64,000 nt of DNA from Pseudomonas alkylphenolica (GTDB lineage: Bacteria > Pseudomonadota > Gammaproteobacteria > Pseudomonadales > Pseudomonadaceae): assembly GCF_004025535.1 (NCBI RefSeq), contig NZ_QJRG01000047.1:930001-994000 (forward strand), in the 5' to 3' direction. How positions within the stretch are numbered: position 1 is the stretch's first letter; the number at the start of each line of letters is the position of its first letter. Shown here piece after piece: positions 51,170 to 61,200 of this stretch. The translations under genes and the position numbers were made by a program. The notes beneath the pieces are model-generated. The model saw nothing but the letters and a program-made list of their open reading frames with translations, was not told the origin of the DNA and searched no databases.

Positions 51170-52777
51170 TCACATCCGGAAAATGCCGAAACGGCTCTGT
51201 TCAATCGGTGCGTTGAGGGCGGCAGACAGCGCCAGGCCGAGAACGTCGCGGGTTTGCGCCGGATCAATGACGCCGTCGTCCCACAAGCGGGCGCTGGAGT
51301 AGTAGGGGTGGCCCTGGTGCTCGTACTGGTCGAGGATCGGCTGCTTGAGCCGGGCTTCGTCCTCGGCGCTGAACGGGTGACCGCTACGCTCGCTTTGTTC
51401 GCGCTTGACCTGGGCCAGCACGCCGGCAGCCTGTTCGGCGCCCATCACGCCGATGCGCGCGTTGGGCCACATCCACAGGAAGCGCGGGTCGTAGGCACGG
51501 CCGCACATGCCGTAGTTGCCGGCACCGAAGCTGCCGCCGATGATCACGGTGAACTTCGGCACCTGAGCGCAGGCTACTGCGGTCACCAGCTTGGCGCCGT
51601 GCTTGGCGATACCGCCGGCCTCGTATTTCTGGCCGACCATGAAGCCTGTGATGTTTTGCAGGAACAGCAGCGGGATGCCGCGCTGGCAGGCCAGTTCGAT
51701 GAAGTGCGCGCCTTTTTGCGCGGCTTCGGCGAAGAGGATGCCGTTGTTGGCCAGGATCGCGATCGGGTAGCCGTGCAGGTGGGCAAAGCCACACACCAGG
51801 GTAGTGCCGAACAGGGCTTTGAACTCGTCGAACACCGAGCCGTCGACCAGGCGCGCGATCACTTCACGGACATCGAAAGGTTGCTTGGCGTCGGCCGGTA
51901 CGATGCCGTACAGCTCCTCGGCGTCGTACAGCGGTGCAATCGGGGCCTTTTGCGCCAGCGTGCCGAGTTTGTGCCAGTTGAGGTTGGCCACGCAGCGACG
52001 GGCGATCGCCAGGGCGTGCTCGTCGTTGTCGGCATAGTGGTCGGCGACGCCGCTGGTTTTGCAGTGCACATCGGCACCGCCGAGGTCTTCGGCGCTGACC
52101 ACTTCACCGGTGGCGGCTTTGACCAGGGGCGGGCCGGCAAGGAAGATGGTCGCTTGCTGACGTACCATGATCGCCTCGTCGGCCATGGCCGGCACGTAAG
52201 CACCGCCGGCGGTGCATGAGCCCATGACCACGGCAATCTGCGGAATGCCCAGCGCGCTCATGTTGGCCTGGTTGAAGAAGATCCGCCCGAAGTGCTCGCG
52301 GTCCGGAAACACCTCATCCTGACGCGGCAGGTTGGCGCCACCGGAGTCCACCAGGTACAGGCACGGCAGGCGGTTTTGCAGGGCAATGGCCTGGGCGCGC
52401 AGGTGCTTTTTCACCGTCAACGGGTAGTAGGAGCCGCCTTTGACCGTGGCGTCGTTGGCCACAATCATGCACTCCACACCTTCGACGCGGCCGATACCGG
52501 CGATCACACCGGCAGCCGGTACGTCTTCGCCATAGACGGCATGGGCGGCCAGCTGGCCGATCTCAAGGAAGGGTGAACCGGGGTCGAGCAGGCGGTCGAT
52601 GCGATCGCGCGGCAGCAGTTTGCCCCGCGAGGTATGCCGCTCCTGGGCCTTGTGGCCGCCGCCTTGCTGGACCTGGGCCAGCAAGGTACGCAGGGCCTGG
52701 ACCTGTTCGAGCATGGCCGCGCTGTTGCCGGCGAACTCGGCCGAGCGCGGGTTGATCTGGGTATGCAGGGTTGCCAT
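51170..52777 (-). CDS. liuB: Methylcrotonyl-CoA carboxylase beta subunit (carboxyltransferase)
   Basis: 535 residues. N- and C-lobes of the acyl-CoA carboxyltransferase are present: RHTSRGKLLPRDRIDRLLD at the start, VMGSCTAGGAYVPAMADEA, LQNITGFMVGQKYEAGGIA, then IIGGSFGAGNYGMCGRAYDP, FLWMWPNARIGVMGAEQAA. It transfers CO2 from the biotin of LiuD to 3-methylcrotonyl-CoA. 17-bp gap after liuA. Confidence 0.95.
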   Translation of the reverse strand: MATLHTQINPRSAEFAGNSAAMLEQVQALRTLLAQVQQGGGHKAQERHTSRGKLLPRDRIDRLLDPGSPFLEIGQLAAHAVYGEDVPAAGVIAGIGRVEGVECMIVANDATVKGGSYYPLTVKKHLRAQAIALQNRLPCLYLVDSGGANLPRQDEVFPDREHFGRIFFNQANMSALGIPQIAVVMGSCTAGGAYVPAMADEAIMVRQQATIFLAGPPLVKAATGEVVSAEDLGGADVHCKTSGVADHYADNDEHALAIARRCVANLNWHKLGTLAQKAPIAPLYDAEELYGIVPADAKQPFDVREVIARLVDGSVFDEFKALFGTTLVCGFAHLHGYPIAILANNGILFAEAAQKGAHFIELACQRGIPLLFLQNITGFMVGQKYEAGGIAKHGAKLVTAVACAQVPKFTVIIGGSFGAGNYGMCGRAYDPRFLWMWPNARIGVMGAEQAAGVLAQVKREQSERSGHPFSAEDEARLKQPILDQYEHQGHPYYSSARLWDDGVIDPAQTRDVLGLALSAALNAPIEQSRFGIFRM

Positions 52778-52794
52778 GGGCGTTGTCCTTGTGC

Positions 52795-53958
52795 TCAGCG
52801 GGTTTCGTTGAACAGTTCGCGCCCGATCAGCATCCGGCGGATTTCGCTGGTGCCGGCGCCGATTTCGTAGAGCTTGGCGTCGCGCAGCAGGCGGCCGGCC
52901 GGGAACTCGTTGATGTAACCGTTGCCGCCGAGGATCTGGATGGCTTCCAGGGCCATCTGGGTCGCGCGTTCGGCGGTATACAGGATCACCCCGGCAGCGT
53001 CCTTGCGGGTAGTTTCGGCGCGATCACAGGCCTGGGCCACGGCGTACAGGTAGGCGCGGCTGGCGTTGAGCTGGGTGTACATGTCGGCGATCTTGCCCTG
53101 GATCAGCTGGAACTCACCGATGCTCTGGCCGAACTGCTTGCGGTCGTGGATATAAGGCACCACCAGGTCCATGCACGCCTGCATGATCCCGGTCGGGCCG
53201 CCGGAGAGCACCACGCGCTCGTAGTCCAGGCCGCTCATCAGTACTTTCACACCGCCGTTGAGTACGCCGAGGATGTTTTCCTTCGGCACTTCGACGTTGT
53301 CGAAGAACAGTTCGCAGGTGTTGGAGCCGCGCATGCCCAGTTTGTCGAACTTGTTGCTGCGGCTGAAGCCTTTCCAGTCACGTTCGACGATGAACGCGGT
53401 GATGCCGTGCGGGCCTTTTTCCAGGTCGGTCTTGGCGTAGATCACGTAGGTGTTGGCGTCGGGGCCGTTGGTGATCCAGGTTTTGCTGCCGTTGAGGACA
53501 AAATGGTCACCGCGCTGTTCGGCGCGCAGCTTCATCGACACGACGTCGGAGCCGGCGTTGGGTTCGCTCATGGCCAGGGCGCCGATGTGCTCGCCGCTGA
53601 TCAGCTTGGGCAGGTACTTGGCTTTCTGTTCGGCGTTGCCGTTGCGGTTGATCTGGTTGACGCAGAGGTTGGAGTGCGCGCCGTAGGAGAGGGCGACCGA
53701 CGCCGAGCCGCGGCTGATTTCTTCCATGGCCACCACGTGCGCCAGGTAGCCCAGGCCGGCACCGCCGTATTCCTCGCTGACGGTGATGCCCAGCAGGCCC
53801 ATGTCACCGAATTTGCGCCACATGTCGGCGGGGAACAGGTTGTCCTGGTCGATCTGCGCGGCGCGGGGTGCCAGCTCGGTAGCGACGAAGGACTGCACCT
53901 GGTCGCGGAGCATATCGATGGTCTCGCCGAGGGCAAAGTTCAGGGTTGGATAATGCAT
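52795..53958 (-). CDS. liuA: Isovaleryl-CoA dehydrogenase
   Basis: 387 residues from ATG 53958 (MHYPTLNFALGETIDML; GAAGG upstream). Acyl-CoA dehydrogenase blocks are SEEYGGAGLGYLAHVVAME, ALAMSEPNAGSDVVSM, KTWITNGPDA, and the catalytic Glu in MSGLDYERVVLSGG, the position used by isovaleryl-CoA dehydrogenases. ILGGNGYINEFPAGRLLRD closes the domain. It oxidises isovaleryl-CoA to 3-methylcrotonyl-CoA with FAD. First gene of liuABCD; two identical palindromes lie upstream. Confidence 0.95.
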   Translation of the reverse strand: MHYPTLNFALGETIDMLRDQVQSFVATELAPRAAQIDQDNLFPADMWRKFGDMGLLGITVSEEYGGAGLGYLAHVVAMEEISRGSASVALSYGAHSNLCVNQINRNGNAEQKAKYLPKLISGEHIGALAMSEPNAGSDVVSMKLRAEQRGDHFVLNGSKTWITNGPDANTYVIYAKTDLEKGPHGITAFIVERDWKGFSRSNKFDKLGMRGSNTCELFFDNVEVPKENILGVLNGGVKVLMSGLDYERVVLSGGPTGIMQACMDLVVPYIHDRKQFGQSIGEFQLIQGKIADMYTQLNASRAYLYAVAQACDRAETTRKDAAGVILYTAERATQMALEAIQILGGNGYINEFPAGRLLRDAKLYEIGAGTSEIRRMLIGRELFNETR

Positions 53959-54010
53959 GCGGGCACCTTCTACATTGTTCTTGGATTTGGGTCGGTATTG
54001 CTTCATCACC

Positions 54011-54026
54011 TTTACGTTAACGTAAA
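54011..54026. promoter_or_regulatory. liu operator palindrome 1
   Basis: TTTACGTTAACGTAAA, a perfect 16-bp palindrome 53 bp before liuA. A TTGACA -35 box for liuA lies at 54042-54047 on the minus strand; with a 17-bp spacer the -10 (TACGTT) falls inside the palindrome. It resembles the LiuR operators I recall. Confidence 0.85.
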
Positions 54027-54060
54027 CCTGTGTTCGATGACTGTCAATCGCACCATGACC

Positions 54061-54076
54061 TTTACGTTAACGTAAA
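54061..54076. promoter_or_regulatory. liu operator palindrome 2
   Basis: An identical copy of the 16-bp palindrome, exactly 50 bp from the first and 63 bp before the acyl-CoA ligase start. The ACC preceding each copy is also conserved. It probably allows joint control of liuABCD and the divergent ligase. Confidence 0.85.
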
Positions 54077-54138
54077 TATGCGCCAGAGTAGGAACCGCTT
54101 GAATCAGCTCCCAGAACAAACACAAACAAGGGACCGCC

Positions 54139-55812
54139 ATGAATCAACCGAGTTATACCCAGGGGCGTCAGGACAAGCCCTTGCTGGCCACCACCATCGG
54201 CCAGGCCTTTGACCACACCGTCGCGCGTTTTGCCCAGCGTGACGCCTTGGTGGTGCGTCATCAGCAGCAGCGATACACCTGGCAGCAGCTGGCTGACAGC
54301 GTCGATCATCACGCCCGGGCGTTGATGGCCCTGGGTCTCAAGACCGGCGACCGCCTGGGCATCTGGGCACCCAACTGCGCGCAGTGGGCCATCGCTCAGT
54401 TCGCCTCGGCCAAGATCGGCGTGATCCTGGTCAACATCAACCCGGCCTACCGCACCAGCGAACTTGAGTATGTACTCAAGCAGTCCGGTTGCCACTGGCT
54501 GGTTTGCGCCGGCAACTTCAAGACCTCCGACTACCACGCCATGCTCGGCGAACTGCTGCCTGAGCTCGGCCAGCAGGTGCCCGGCCAGTTCAACTGCGAG
54601 CGCCTGCCGGAACTGCGCGGGTTGATCAGCCTTGACAGCGCTCCACCGCCGGGCTTTCTGCCCTGGGACACGCTGGGGCAGTGGGCGGGGCAAACCGAAC
54701 CGGGCGACTACCTGGCCCGCCAGCACAGCCTGCAGTTCGACCAGCCGATCAACATCCAGTACACCTCCGGCACCACCGGTTTTCCCAAGGGGGCCACGCT
54801 CAGCCACTACAACATCCTCAACAACGGCTACATGGTCGGCCAGAGCCTGGGCCTGACCGAGCTGGATCGCATGGTGATCCCGGTGCCGTTGTACCACTGC
54901 TTCGGCATGGTCATGGGCAACCTGGGCTGCATGGTCCACGGCAGTGCGATGATCTACCCCAACGATGCCTTCGACCCGTTGCTGACCCTGGACACCGTCG
55001 CGCAGGAACGGGCCACGGTGCTTTACGGGGTGCCGACGATGTTCATTGCCATGCTCGACCAGCCGCAGCGCAGCGCCTTTGACCTCTCCAGCCTGCGCAC
55101 CGGCATCATGGCCGGGGCAACCTGCCCGATCGACGTGATGCGTCGGGTGATCGAGCACATGCACATGAGTGAAGTGCAGATTGCCTACGGGATGACCGAA
55201 ACCAGCCCGGTGTCGCTGCAGACCGGCCCCGACGATGAGCTGGAACTGCGGGTGACCACGGTCGGCCGCACCCAGCCGCAGCTGGAGACGAAGATCATCG
55301 ACGAGCACGGCTGCATCGTGCCGCGTGGCCAGCTGGGTGAACTGTGTACCCGTGGCTACAGCGTAATGCTCGGCTACTGGGGCAACCCGGAAGCCACCCG
55401 TGAAGCCATCGACCCGGCCGGCTGGATGCACAGCGGCGACCTGGCGACCATGGATGAAGCGGGCTATGTGTGCATCACCGGGCGCAACAAGGACATGATC
55501 ATCCGTGGTGGCGAGAACATCTATCCGCGGGAGCTGGAAGAGTTCTTCTTCACCCACCCGGCGGTGGCCGATGTGCAGGTGATCGGCATTCCGTGCAGCC
55601 GCTATGGCGAGGAAATCGTGGCCTGGATCAAGTTTCACCCCGGCCACAGTGCCAGCGAGATCGAACTGCAACAGTGGTGCAAGAACCGCATTGCCCACTT
55701 CAAGACGCCGCGCCACTTCCGCTTCGTCGATGAGTTCCCGATGACGGTGACCGGCAAGGTGCAGAAGTTCAAGATGCGCGAGATCAGCATCGAGGAACTC
55801 GCCGCGCGTTAG
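54139..55812 (+). CDS. AMP-forming acyl-CoA synthetase of the liu regulon
   Basis: 557 residues from ATG 54139. ANL-superfamily motifs: the P-loop YTSGTTGFPKGATLSH, AYGMTETSPVS, the Asp in HSGDLATMDEAGY, the hinge GRNKDMIIRGGENIYPRELEE and the catalytic Lys in TVTGKVQKFKM. It most resembles medium-chain acyl-CoA ligases. Divergent placement with shared operators suggests activation of isovalerate or another branched acid, or citronellate-type acid, feeding the pathway. HMG-CoA lyase (liuE) is not in this window. Confidence 0.93.
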   Translation: MNQPSYTQGRQDKPLLATTIGQAFDHTVARFAQRDALVVRHQQQRYTWQQLADSVDHHARALMALGLKTGDRLGIWAPNCAQWAIAQFASAKIGVILVNINPAYRTSELEYVLKQSGCHWLVCAGNFKTSDYHAMLGELLPELGQQVPGQFNCERLPELRGLISLDSAPPPGFLPWDTLGQWAGQTEPGDYLARQHSLQFDQPINIQYTSGTTGFPKGATLSHYNILNNGYMVGQSLGLTELDRMVIPVPLYHCFGMVMGNLGCMVHGSAMIYPNDAFDPLLTLDTVAQERATVLYGVPTMFIAMLDQPQRSAFDLSSLRTGIMAGATCPIDVMRRVIEHMHMSEVQIAYGMTETSPVSLQTGPDDELELRVTTVGRTQPQLETKIIDEHGCIVPRGQLGELCTRGYSVMLGYWGNPEATREAIDPAGWMHSGDLATMDEAGYVCITGRNKDMIIRGGENIYPRELEEFFFTHPAVADVQVIGIPCSRYGEEIVAWIKFHPGHSASEIELQQWCKNRIAHFKTPRHFRFVDEFPMTVTGKVQKFKMREISIEELAAR

Positions 55813-55824
55813 TCCACTGTAGTT

Positions 55825-55875
55825 GTTCGCCGGCAAGCCTGGCTCCTGCGGTAGGAACCAGGCTTACCGGCGAAC
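55825..55875. terminator. Long inverted repeat after the acyl-CoA ligase gene
   Basis: GTTCGCCGGCAAGCCTGGCT and its near-perfect complement face each other around a 5-nt loop (24-bp arms, 3 mismatches), 12 bp past the stop. No T tract. It may be a REP-type element that also serves as terminator. Confidence 0.6.
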
Positions 55876-55881
55876 CCGGGG

Positions 55882-56043
55882 CTACGCTTTCACCGCCGGT
55901 TCCTCACTCGGCGGGTCCCCCACGGTGGGTGGCACGGTCGGCTTGACCGGCATTTCATCGGGCTCTTCCTCCGGCACTGCAGGTGGCAGGGTCGGGTCGT
56001 CTATATTCGGATCGGGTGTTTCAGCCGGAATGGGAATGTTCAT
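55882..56043 (-). CDS. Small proline- and glutamate-rich conserved protein (53 aa)
   Basis: 53 residues from ATG 56043; GAGG 7 nt upstream. The sequence starts MNIPIPAETPDPNIDD and is built of short Pro/Glu/Asp blocks (PTLPPAVPEEEPDEMP, then PTVPPTVGDPPSEEP), so it is acidic and probably unstructured. It is divergent from glgE. Function unknown; the composition suggests a stress or hydration-type disordered protein, which is only a guess. Confidence 0.7.
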   Translation of the reverse strand: MNIPIPAETPDPNIDDPTLPPAVPEEEPDEMPVKPTVPPTVGDPPSEEPAVKA

Positions 56044-56184
56044 GGCCTGACCTCACACTGGGTTCTGGATCAATGGGCTCAGTTTTTTTCGACCGCACAC
56101 CACGCCAATCAGTCATTTTTTTTGAACCCCACGCTGCTCGCCCGCTCTGAACCCTTACTGCACCCCGTAACGGAGCAAGGATCG

Positions 56185-58209
56185 ATGACCCGCGATGAGC
56201 CCTTCGAAACTGACCGTACAGCCCCGGCAAACGACCATCCCGACCAGGCCATCAGCCTGTCCCAGGCCTTGCTGGCGCCGCGGATCGTGATCGAAGATAC
56301 CCAGCCCTTGCTCGATGGCGGGGTGTTTGCGGTCAAGGCGGTGGCCGGTGAAACCGTTCAGGTCAGCAGCAAGGTATACATCGACGGTCACGACACCCTG
56401 GCGGTCATGCTCAACTGGCGCCAGGCGCACAGCCGGCGCTGGCATTGCGAGCCGATGACCTTTGCCGGCAATGACCTGTGGCAGGGCGCGTTCACGGTGT
56501 CGGAGCTGGGGCGCTACCTGTTCAGTATCGAAGCCTGGGTCGACCCGTTCGCCACGTATTGCCACGACTTGCTCAAGAACGTCTCCGCCGGCGTGGACGT
56601 GACACTGGAGCTCAAAGAAGGGCTGCTGCTGCTTCAGCAGAGCGTGGAGCGCAGCCAGGGGCCATTACGTGAACAGTTGCAGGCAGTGTGCAATCGGCTG
56701 CCGACGTTGCCGGCGGAGCAGCAGGTGGCCCGGTTGCTGGACGCCGACACGGCGTTGCTGATGCGTGAGGCCGATCACCGCGCCCACCTGAGCCGCAGCC
56801 CGGAATACCCGCTGGACGTCGAGCGCCAACAGGCGCTGTTCGCTAGTTGGTATGAGCTGTTTCCCCGCTCGGTCACCGACGATCCCACTCGGCACGGCAC
56901 CTTCGACACGGTGCAGGAACGCTTGCCGATGATCCGTGACATGGGCTTTGACGTGCTTTATTTCCCGCCTATCCACCCCATCGGCAAACGCTACCGCAAA
57001 GGGCGCAACAATGCCTTGCAGGCCGAGCCCGGTGACCCGGGCAGCCCGTACGCCATCGGTAGCGAAGACGGTGGCCACGAGGCGATTCACCCGCAACTGG
57101 GCAGCCGCGAGGATTTTCGTCGCCTGGTCGCCGCCGCCGCCGCGCATGGCCTGGAGATCGCCCTGGACTTCGCCATCCAGTGTTCCCAGGACCACCCCTG
57201 GCTCAGGGAGCACCCCGGGTGGTTCTCGTGGCGCCCGGACGGCAGCATTCGCTACGCGCAGAACCCGCCGAAAAAGTACCAGGACATCGTCAACGTCGAG
57301 TTCTATGCTGCCGAGGCCGTGCCGTCGCTGTGGCTGGCCTTGCGCGATGTGGTGGTGGGCTGGGTGGAAGAGGGGGTGAAGATGTTCCGGGTTGATAACC
57401 CGCACACCAAACCGCTGCCGTTCTGGCAATGGCTGATCGCCAATGTGCGCAGCCAGTACCCGGAGGTGATCTTCCTCGCCGAGGCCTTCACCAAGCCGGC
57501 AATGATGGCGCGGCTGGGCAAGGTCGGTTATTCGCAGAGCTACACCTATTTCACCTGGCGCAACACCAAGGCCGAGCTGCAAAGCTATTTCGAAGAACTC
57601 AACCAGCCGCCGTGGCGCTACTGCTACCGGCCGAACTTCTTCGTCAACACACCCGACATCAACCCGTTTTTCCTGCATGAGTCCGGTCGCGCCGGTTTTC
57701 TCATCCGCGCGGCGCTGGCGACCATGGGCTCGGGGTTGTGGGGCATGTATTCAGGCTTTGAACTGTGCGAGGCAACGCCCATTCCAGGCAAAGAGGAATA
57801 CCTGGACTCGGAGAAATACGAAATCCGCCCGCGCGACTTCAGCCAGCCGGGCAACATCATTGCCGAGATCGCCCAGCTCAATCGCATCCGCCGGCAGAAC
57901 CCCGCCTTGCAGACCCACCTGGGCGTGACTTTCTACAACGCCTGGAATGACAACATCCTGTATTTCGGCAAGCGCAGCAGCGACGGCGAAAACTTCATCC
58001 TCGTCGCCATCAGCCTCGACCCGCATAACGCCCAGGAGGCGCACTTCGAATTGCCGTTGTGGGAGCTGGGCCTGGATGACCAGGCCGACACCCTCGGCGA
58101 AGACCTGATGACCGGCCACCGCTGGACATGGCACGGCAAGACGCAATGGATGCGAATCGAACCGTCAGTCTTGCCGTTTGGCATCTGGCGTATCGCGACG
58201 CCCCGCTGA
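56185..58209 (+). CDS. glgE: Alpha-1,4-glucan:maltose-1-phosphate maltosyltransferase
   Basis: 674 residues from ATG 56185 (MTRDEPFETDR). An N-terminal beta domain and helical domain (about 40-190) precede the GH13_3 barrel. Family blocks are YFPPIHPIGKRYRKGRNN, DFAIQCSQDHPWL, the nucleophile Asp in VKMFRVDNPHTKPLPFW and the acid Glu in VIFLAEAFTKPAMM. It extends alpha-glucan from maltose-1-phosphate made by the TreS-maltokinase downstream. Operon glgE-treS-glgB with a 63-bp gap. Used for glucan/trehalose storage and osmotic or desiccation tolerance. Confidence 0.94.
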   Translation: MTRDEPFETDRTAPANDHPDQAISLSQALLAPRIVIEDTQPLLDGGVFAVKAVAGETVQVSSKVYIDGHDTLAVMLNWRQAHSRRWHCEPMTFAGNDLWQGAFTVSELGRYLFSIEAWVDPFATYCHDLLKNVSAGVDVTLELKEGLLLLQQSVERSQGPLREQLQAVCNRLPTLPAEQQVARLLDADTALLMREADHRAHLSRSPEYPLDVERQQALFASWYELFPRSVTDDPTRHGTFDTVQERLPMIRDMGFDVLYFPPIHPIGKRYRKGRNNALQAEPGDPGSPYAIGSEDGGHEAIHPQLGSREDFRRLVAAAAAHGLEIALDFAIQCSQDHPWLREHPGWFSWRPDGSIRYAQNPPKKYQDIVNVEFYAAEAVPSLWLALRDVVVGWVEEGVKMFRVDNPHTKPLPFWQWLIANVRSQYPEVIFLAEAFTKPAMMARLGKVGYSQSYTYFTWRNTKAELQSYFEELNQPPWRYCYRPNFFVNTPDINPFFLHESGRAGFLIRAALATMGSGLWGMYSGFELCEATPIPGKEEYLDSEKYEIRPRDFSQPGNIIAEIAQLNRIRRQNPALQTHLGVTFYNAWNDNILYFGKRSSDGENFILVAISLDPHNAQEAHFELPLWELGLDDQADTLGEDLMTGHRWTWHGKTQWMRIEPSVLPFGIWRIATPR

Positions 58210-58272
58210 TCGCCGGCTAGCCGCTGGAGGGCTGCTCAGCAGCCCCACCTCAGACACACAAAGGAGATGCAC

Positions 58273-61200
58273 ATGGCCAAGCGCAGCCGCCAGGCAGCCT
58301 TCATCGACGACCCGCTCTGGTACAAGGACGCGATCATTTACCAGGTGCACATCAAGTCCTTTTTCGACTCCAACAATGACGGTATCGGTGATTTTCCCGG
58401 CTTGATCGCCAAACTCGACTACATCGCCGAGTTGGGGGTCAACACCCTGTGGCTGCTGCCGTTCTACCCCTCGCCGCGGCGTGACGACGGCTACGATATT
58501 GCCGAGTACAAGGCCGTTCATCCTGACTATGGCACCCTGGCCGATGTGAAGCGCTTTATCGCCCAGGCGCACCAGCGCGGCTTGCGGGTGATTACTGAAC
58601 TGGTCATCAACCACACTTCCGACCAGCACCCGTGGTTCCAGAAGGCGCGTCATGCCAAGCGGGGCAGCAAGGCCCGGGATTTTTACGTGTGGTCCGACAG
58701 CGATCAGAAGTACGACGGTACGCGGATCATCTTTCTCGACACAGAGAAGTCCAACTGGACCTGGGACCCGGTGGCCGGTCAGTACTTCTGGCATCGCTTC
58801 TATTCGCACCAGCCCGACCTGAACTTCGACAACCCGCAGGTGATGAAGGCGGTGATCGATGTGATGCGTTACTGGCTCGACCTGGGCGTGGACGGCCTGC
58901 GCCTGGATGCCATTCCGTACCTGATCGAGCGTGACGGCACCCATAACGAGAACCTGCCCGAGACCCATCAGGTGCTCAAGCAGATCCGCGCCGAAATCGA
59001 TGCCAACTACCCCGACCGCATGCTCCTGGCCGAAGCCAACCAGTGGCCGGAAGACACCCAGCTGTATTTTGGCGAAGGGCAGGGCGACGAATGTCACATG
59101 GCCTTTCATTTTCCGCTGATGCCGCGCATGTACATGGCCGTGGCCCAGGAAGACCGCTTTCCGATCACCGACATCCTGCGCCAGACCCCGGACATTCCCG
59201 CCAACTGCCAGTGGGCGATCTTTCTGCGCAACCACGATGAGCTGACCCTGGAAATGGTCACCGACCGCGAGCGCGACTACTTGTGGAACTACTACGCCGA
59301 AGACCGCCGGGCGCGCATCAACCTCGGCATTCGCCGCCGCCTGGCGCCGTTGCTGCAACGCGACCGGCGCCGGGTTGAACTGCTGACCAGCATGCTCCTG
59401 TCGATGCCGGGGACGCCGACCCTGTATTACGGCGACGAGATCGGCATGGGTGACAACATTTACCTGGGCGACCGCGATGGCGTGCGCACGCCCATGCAGT
59501 GGTCGATTGACCGCAACGGCGGCTTCTCCCGCGCCGACCCGGCGCGCCTGGTGCTGCCGCCGATCATGGACCCGCTGTACGGCTATACCGCCGTGAACGT
59601 CGAAGCCCAGGCCCATGACCCGCATTCGCTGCTGAACTGGAACAGGCGCCTGTTGGCGGTGCGCAAGCAGCAGAAGGCTTTCGGCCGGGGCACATTGAAA
59701 ATGCTGTCGCCGAGCAACCGGCGGATTCTGGCCTACGTGCGCGAGTACAGCGACGGCAACGGCAACAGCGAGACCATCCTCTGCGTGGCCAACGTCTCCC
59801 GTGCCGCGCAAGCTGCCGAGCTTGACCTGTCCCAGTACGCCGACTGCGTGCCCGTAGAAATGCTTGGCGGCAGTGCCTTTCCGCCCATCGGCCAACTGCC
59901 GTTCTTGCTGACCCTGGCGCCGTATGGGTTCTACTGGTTCTTGCTGGCGCCCAAGGACCAGATGCCCAGCTGGCACGTGGAACCGGCGCAGAGCCTGCCG
60001 GAGTTCACCACGCTGGTGCTGAAAAAACGCATGGAGGAGCTGCTCGATGTGCCGTCCCGCGATGCCCTGCAAGACAGCATCCTGCCCCAATACCTGCCCA
60101 AACGGCGCTGGTTTGCCAGCAAGGACTCGGTGATCGAGCAGGTGCGGATTGCCTACGGCGTACGCCTGACCACTGCCGCCAACCCGGTACTGTTCAGTGA
60201 GATCGAGGTTGGCGCCGCTGGCCAGAGCACACGCTATCTGTTGCCGTTCGGCCTGATCGCCGAAGAGCAGATCAACAGCGCGCCGCCCCAGCAACTGGCC
60301 TTGGCGCGGGTGCGGCGGGGGCGGCAGGTGGGCCTGATCACCGATGCGTTCGTGCTGGAAAGCTTTGTGCGCGCGGTGCTGCTGGCCTGCCAGAACGGCA
60401 GCCGCCTGCCGTGTAGCGAAGGTGAGGTGCAGTTCAACGCGACGCCGCAACTGGCTGACCTGAACCTGGGCGAAGAGGCCGCAGTGCGATACCTCTCGGC
60501 CGAGCAATCGAACAGTTCGGTGGTGGTCGGTGGCAGCCTGGTGCTGAAGATGATCCGCCGGGTCAATGCCGGGGTGCATCCGGAGCTGGAAATGAGTGCT
60601 TACCTGACCGCCGCCGGGTTCAACAACATTTCGCCCTTGCTGGCCTGGGTAAGCCGGGTCGATGACGAAGGCGAGCCGCATTTGCTGATGATCGCCCAGG
60701 GTTACCTGAACAATCAGGGCGATGCCTGGGACTGGACCCAGAACAACCTTGAACGGGCGATTCGCGACGAGCTGGAGCCCGGCACTGCAGATGGGCACAC
60801 CGATGCCTTGCACGACCTGGCGGCCTTCGCGGCGTTACTGGGCCAGCGCCTGGGTGAACTGCACCTGGTGCTGGCCGCGCCGACAAAAGACCCTGCGTTC
60901 CAGTCACGCACCAGCAGCGCGCACGATTGCGTCGCCTGGAGCGAGCAGATCGTTCAGCAACTGACGTGTGCGCTGGACTTGCTCGATGCGCACCGCGGCG
61001 AACTGGACAGCGACAGCCAGCGGTTGGTCGATGACCTGCTGCACCAGCGGCAGGCACTGCTGGAGCACATCAAGGCCTTGAGTGCACAGGTACAGGGCGG
61101 CCTGCTCATGCGTGTGCACGGTGACCTGCACCTGGGCCAGGTACTGGTGGTGCAGGGCGATGCCTACCTGATCGACTTCGAGGGTGAACCGGCCCGCCCG

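Noticed and set aside
54011..54076. Twin palindromes considered as a CRISPR or integration site
   Set aside because: Only two copies, placed in a divergent promoter, which fits operators better.
58165..60813. Long minus-strand frame opposite treS
   Set aside because: Shadow of treS; composition (HQ/GQ/VQ-rich) and lack of motifs show it is not coding.
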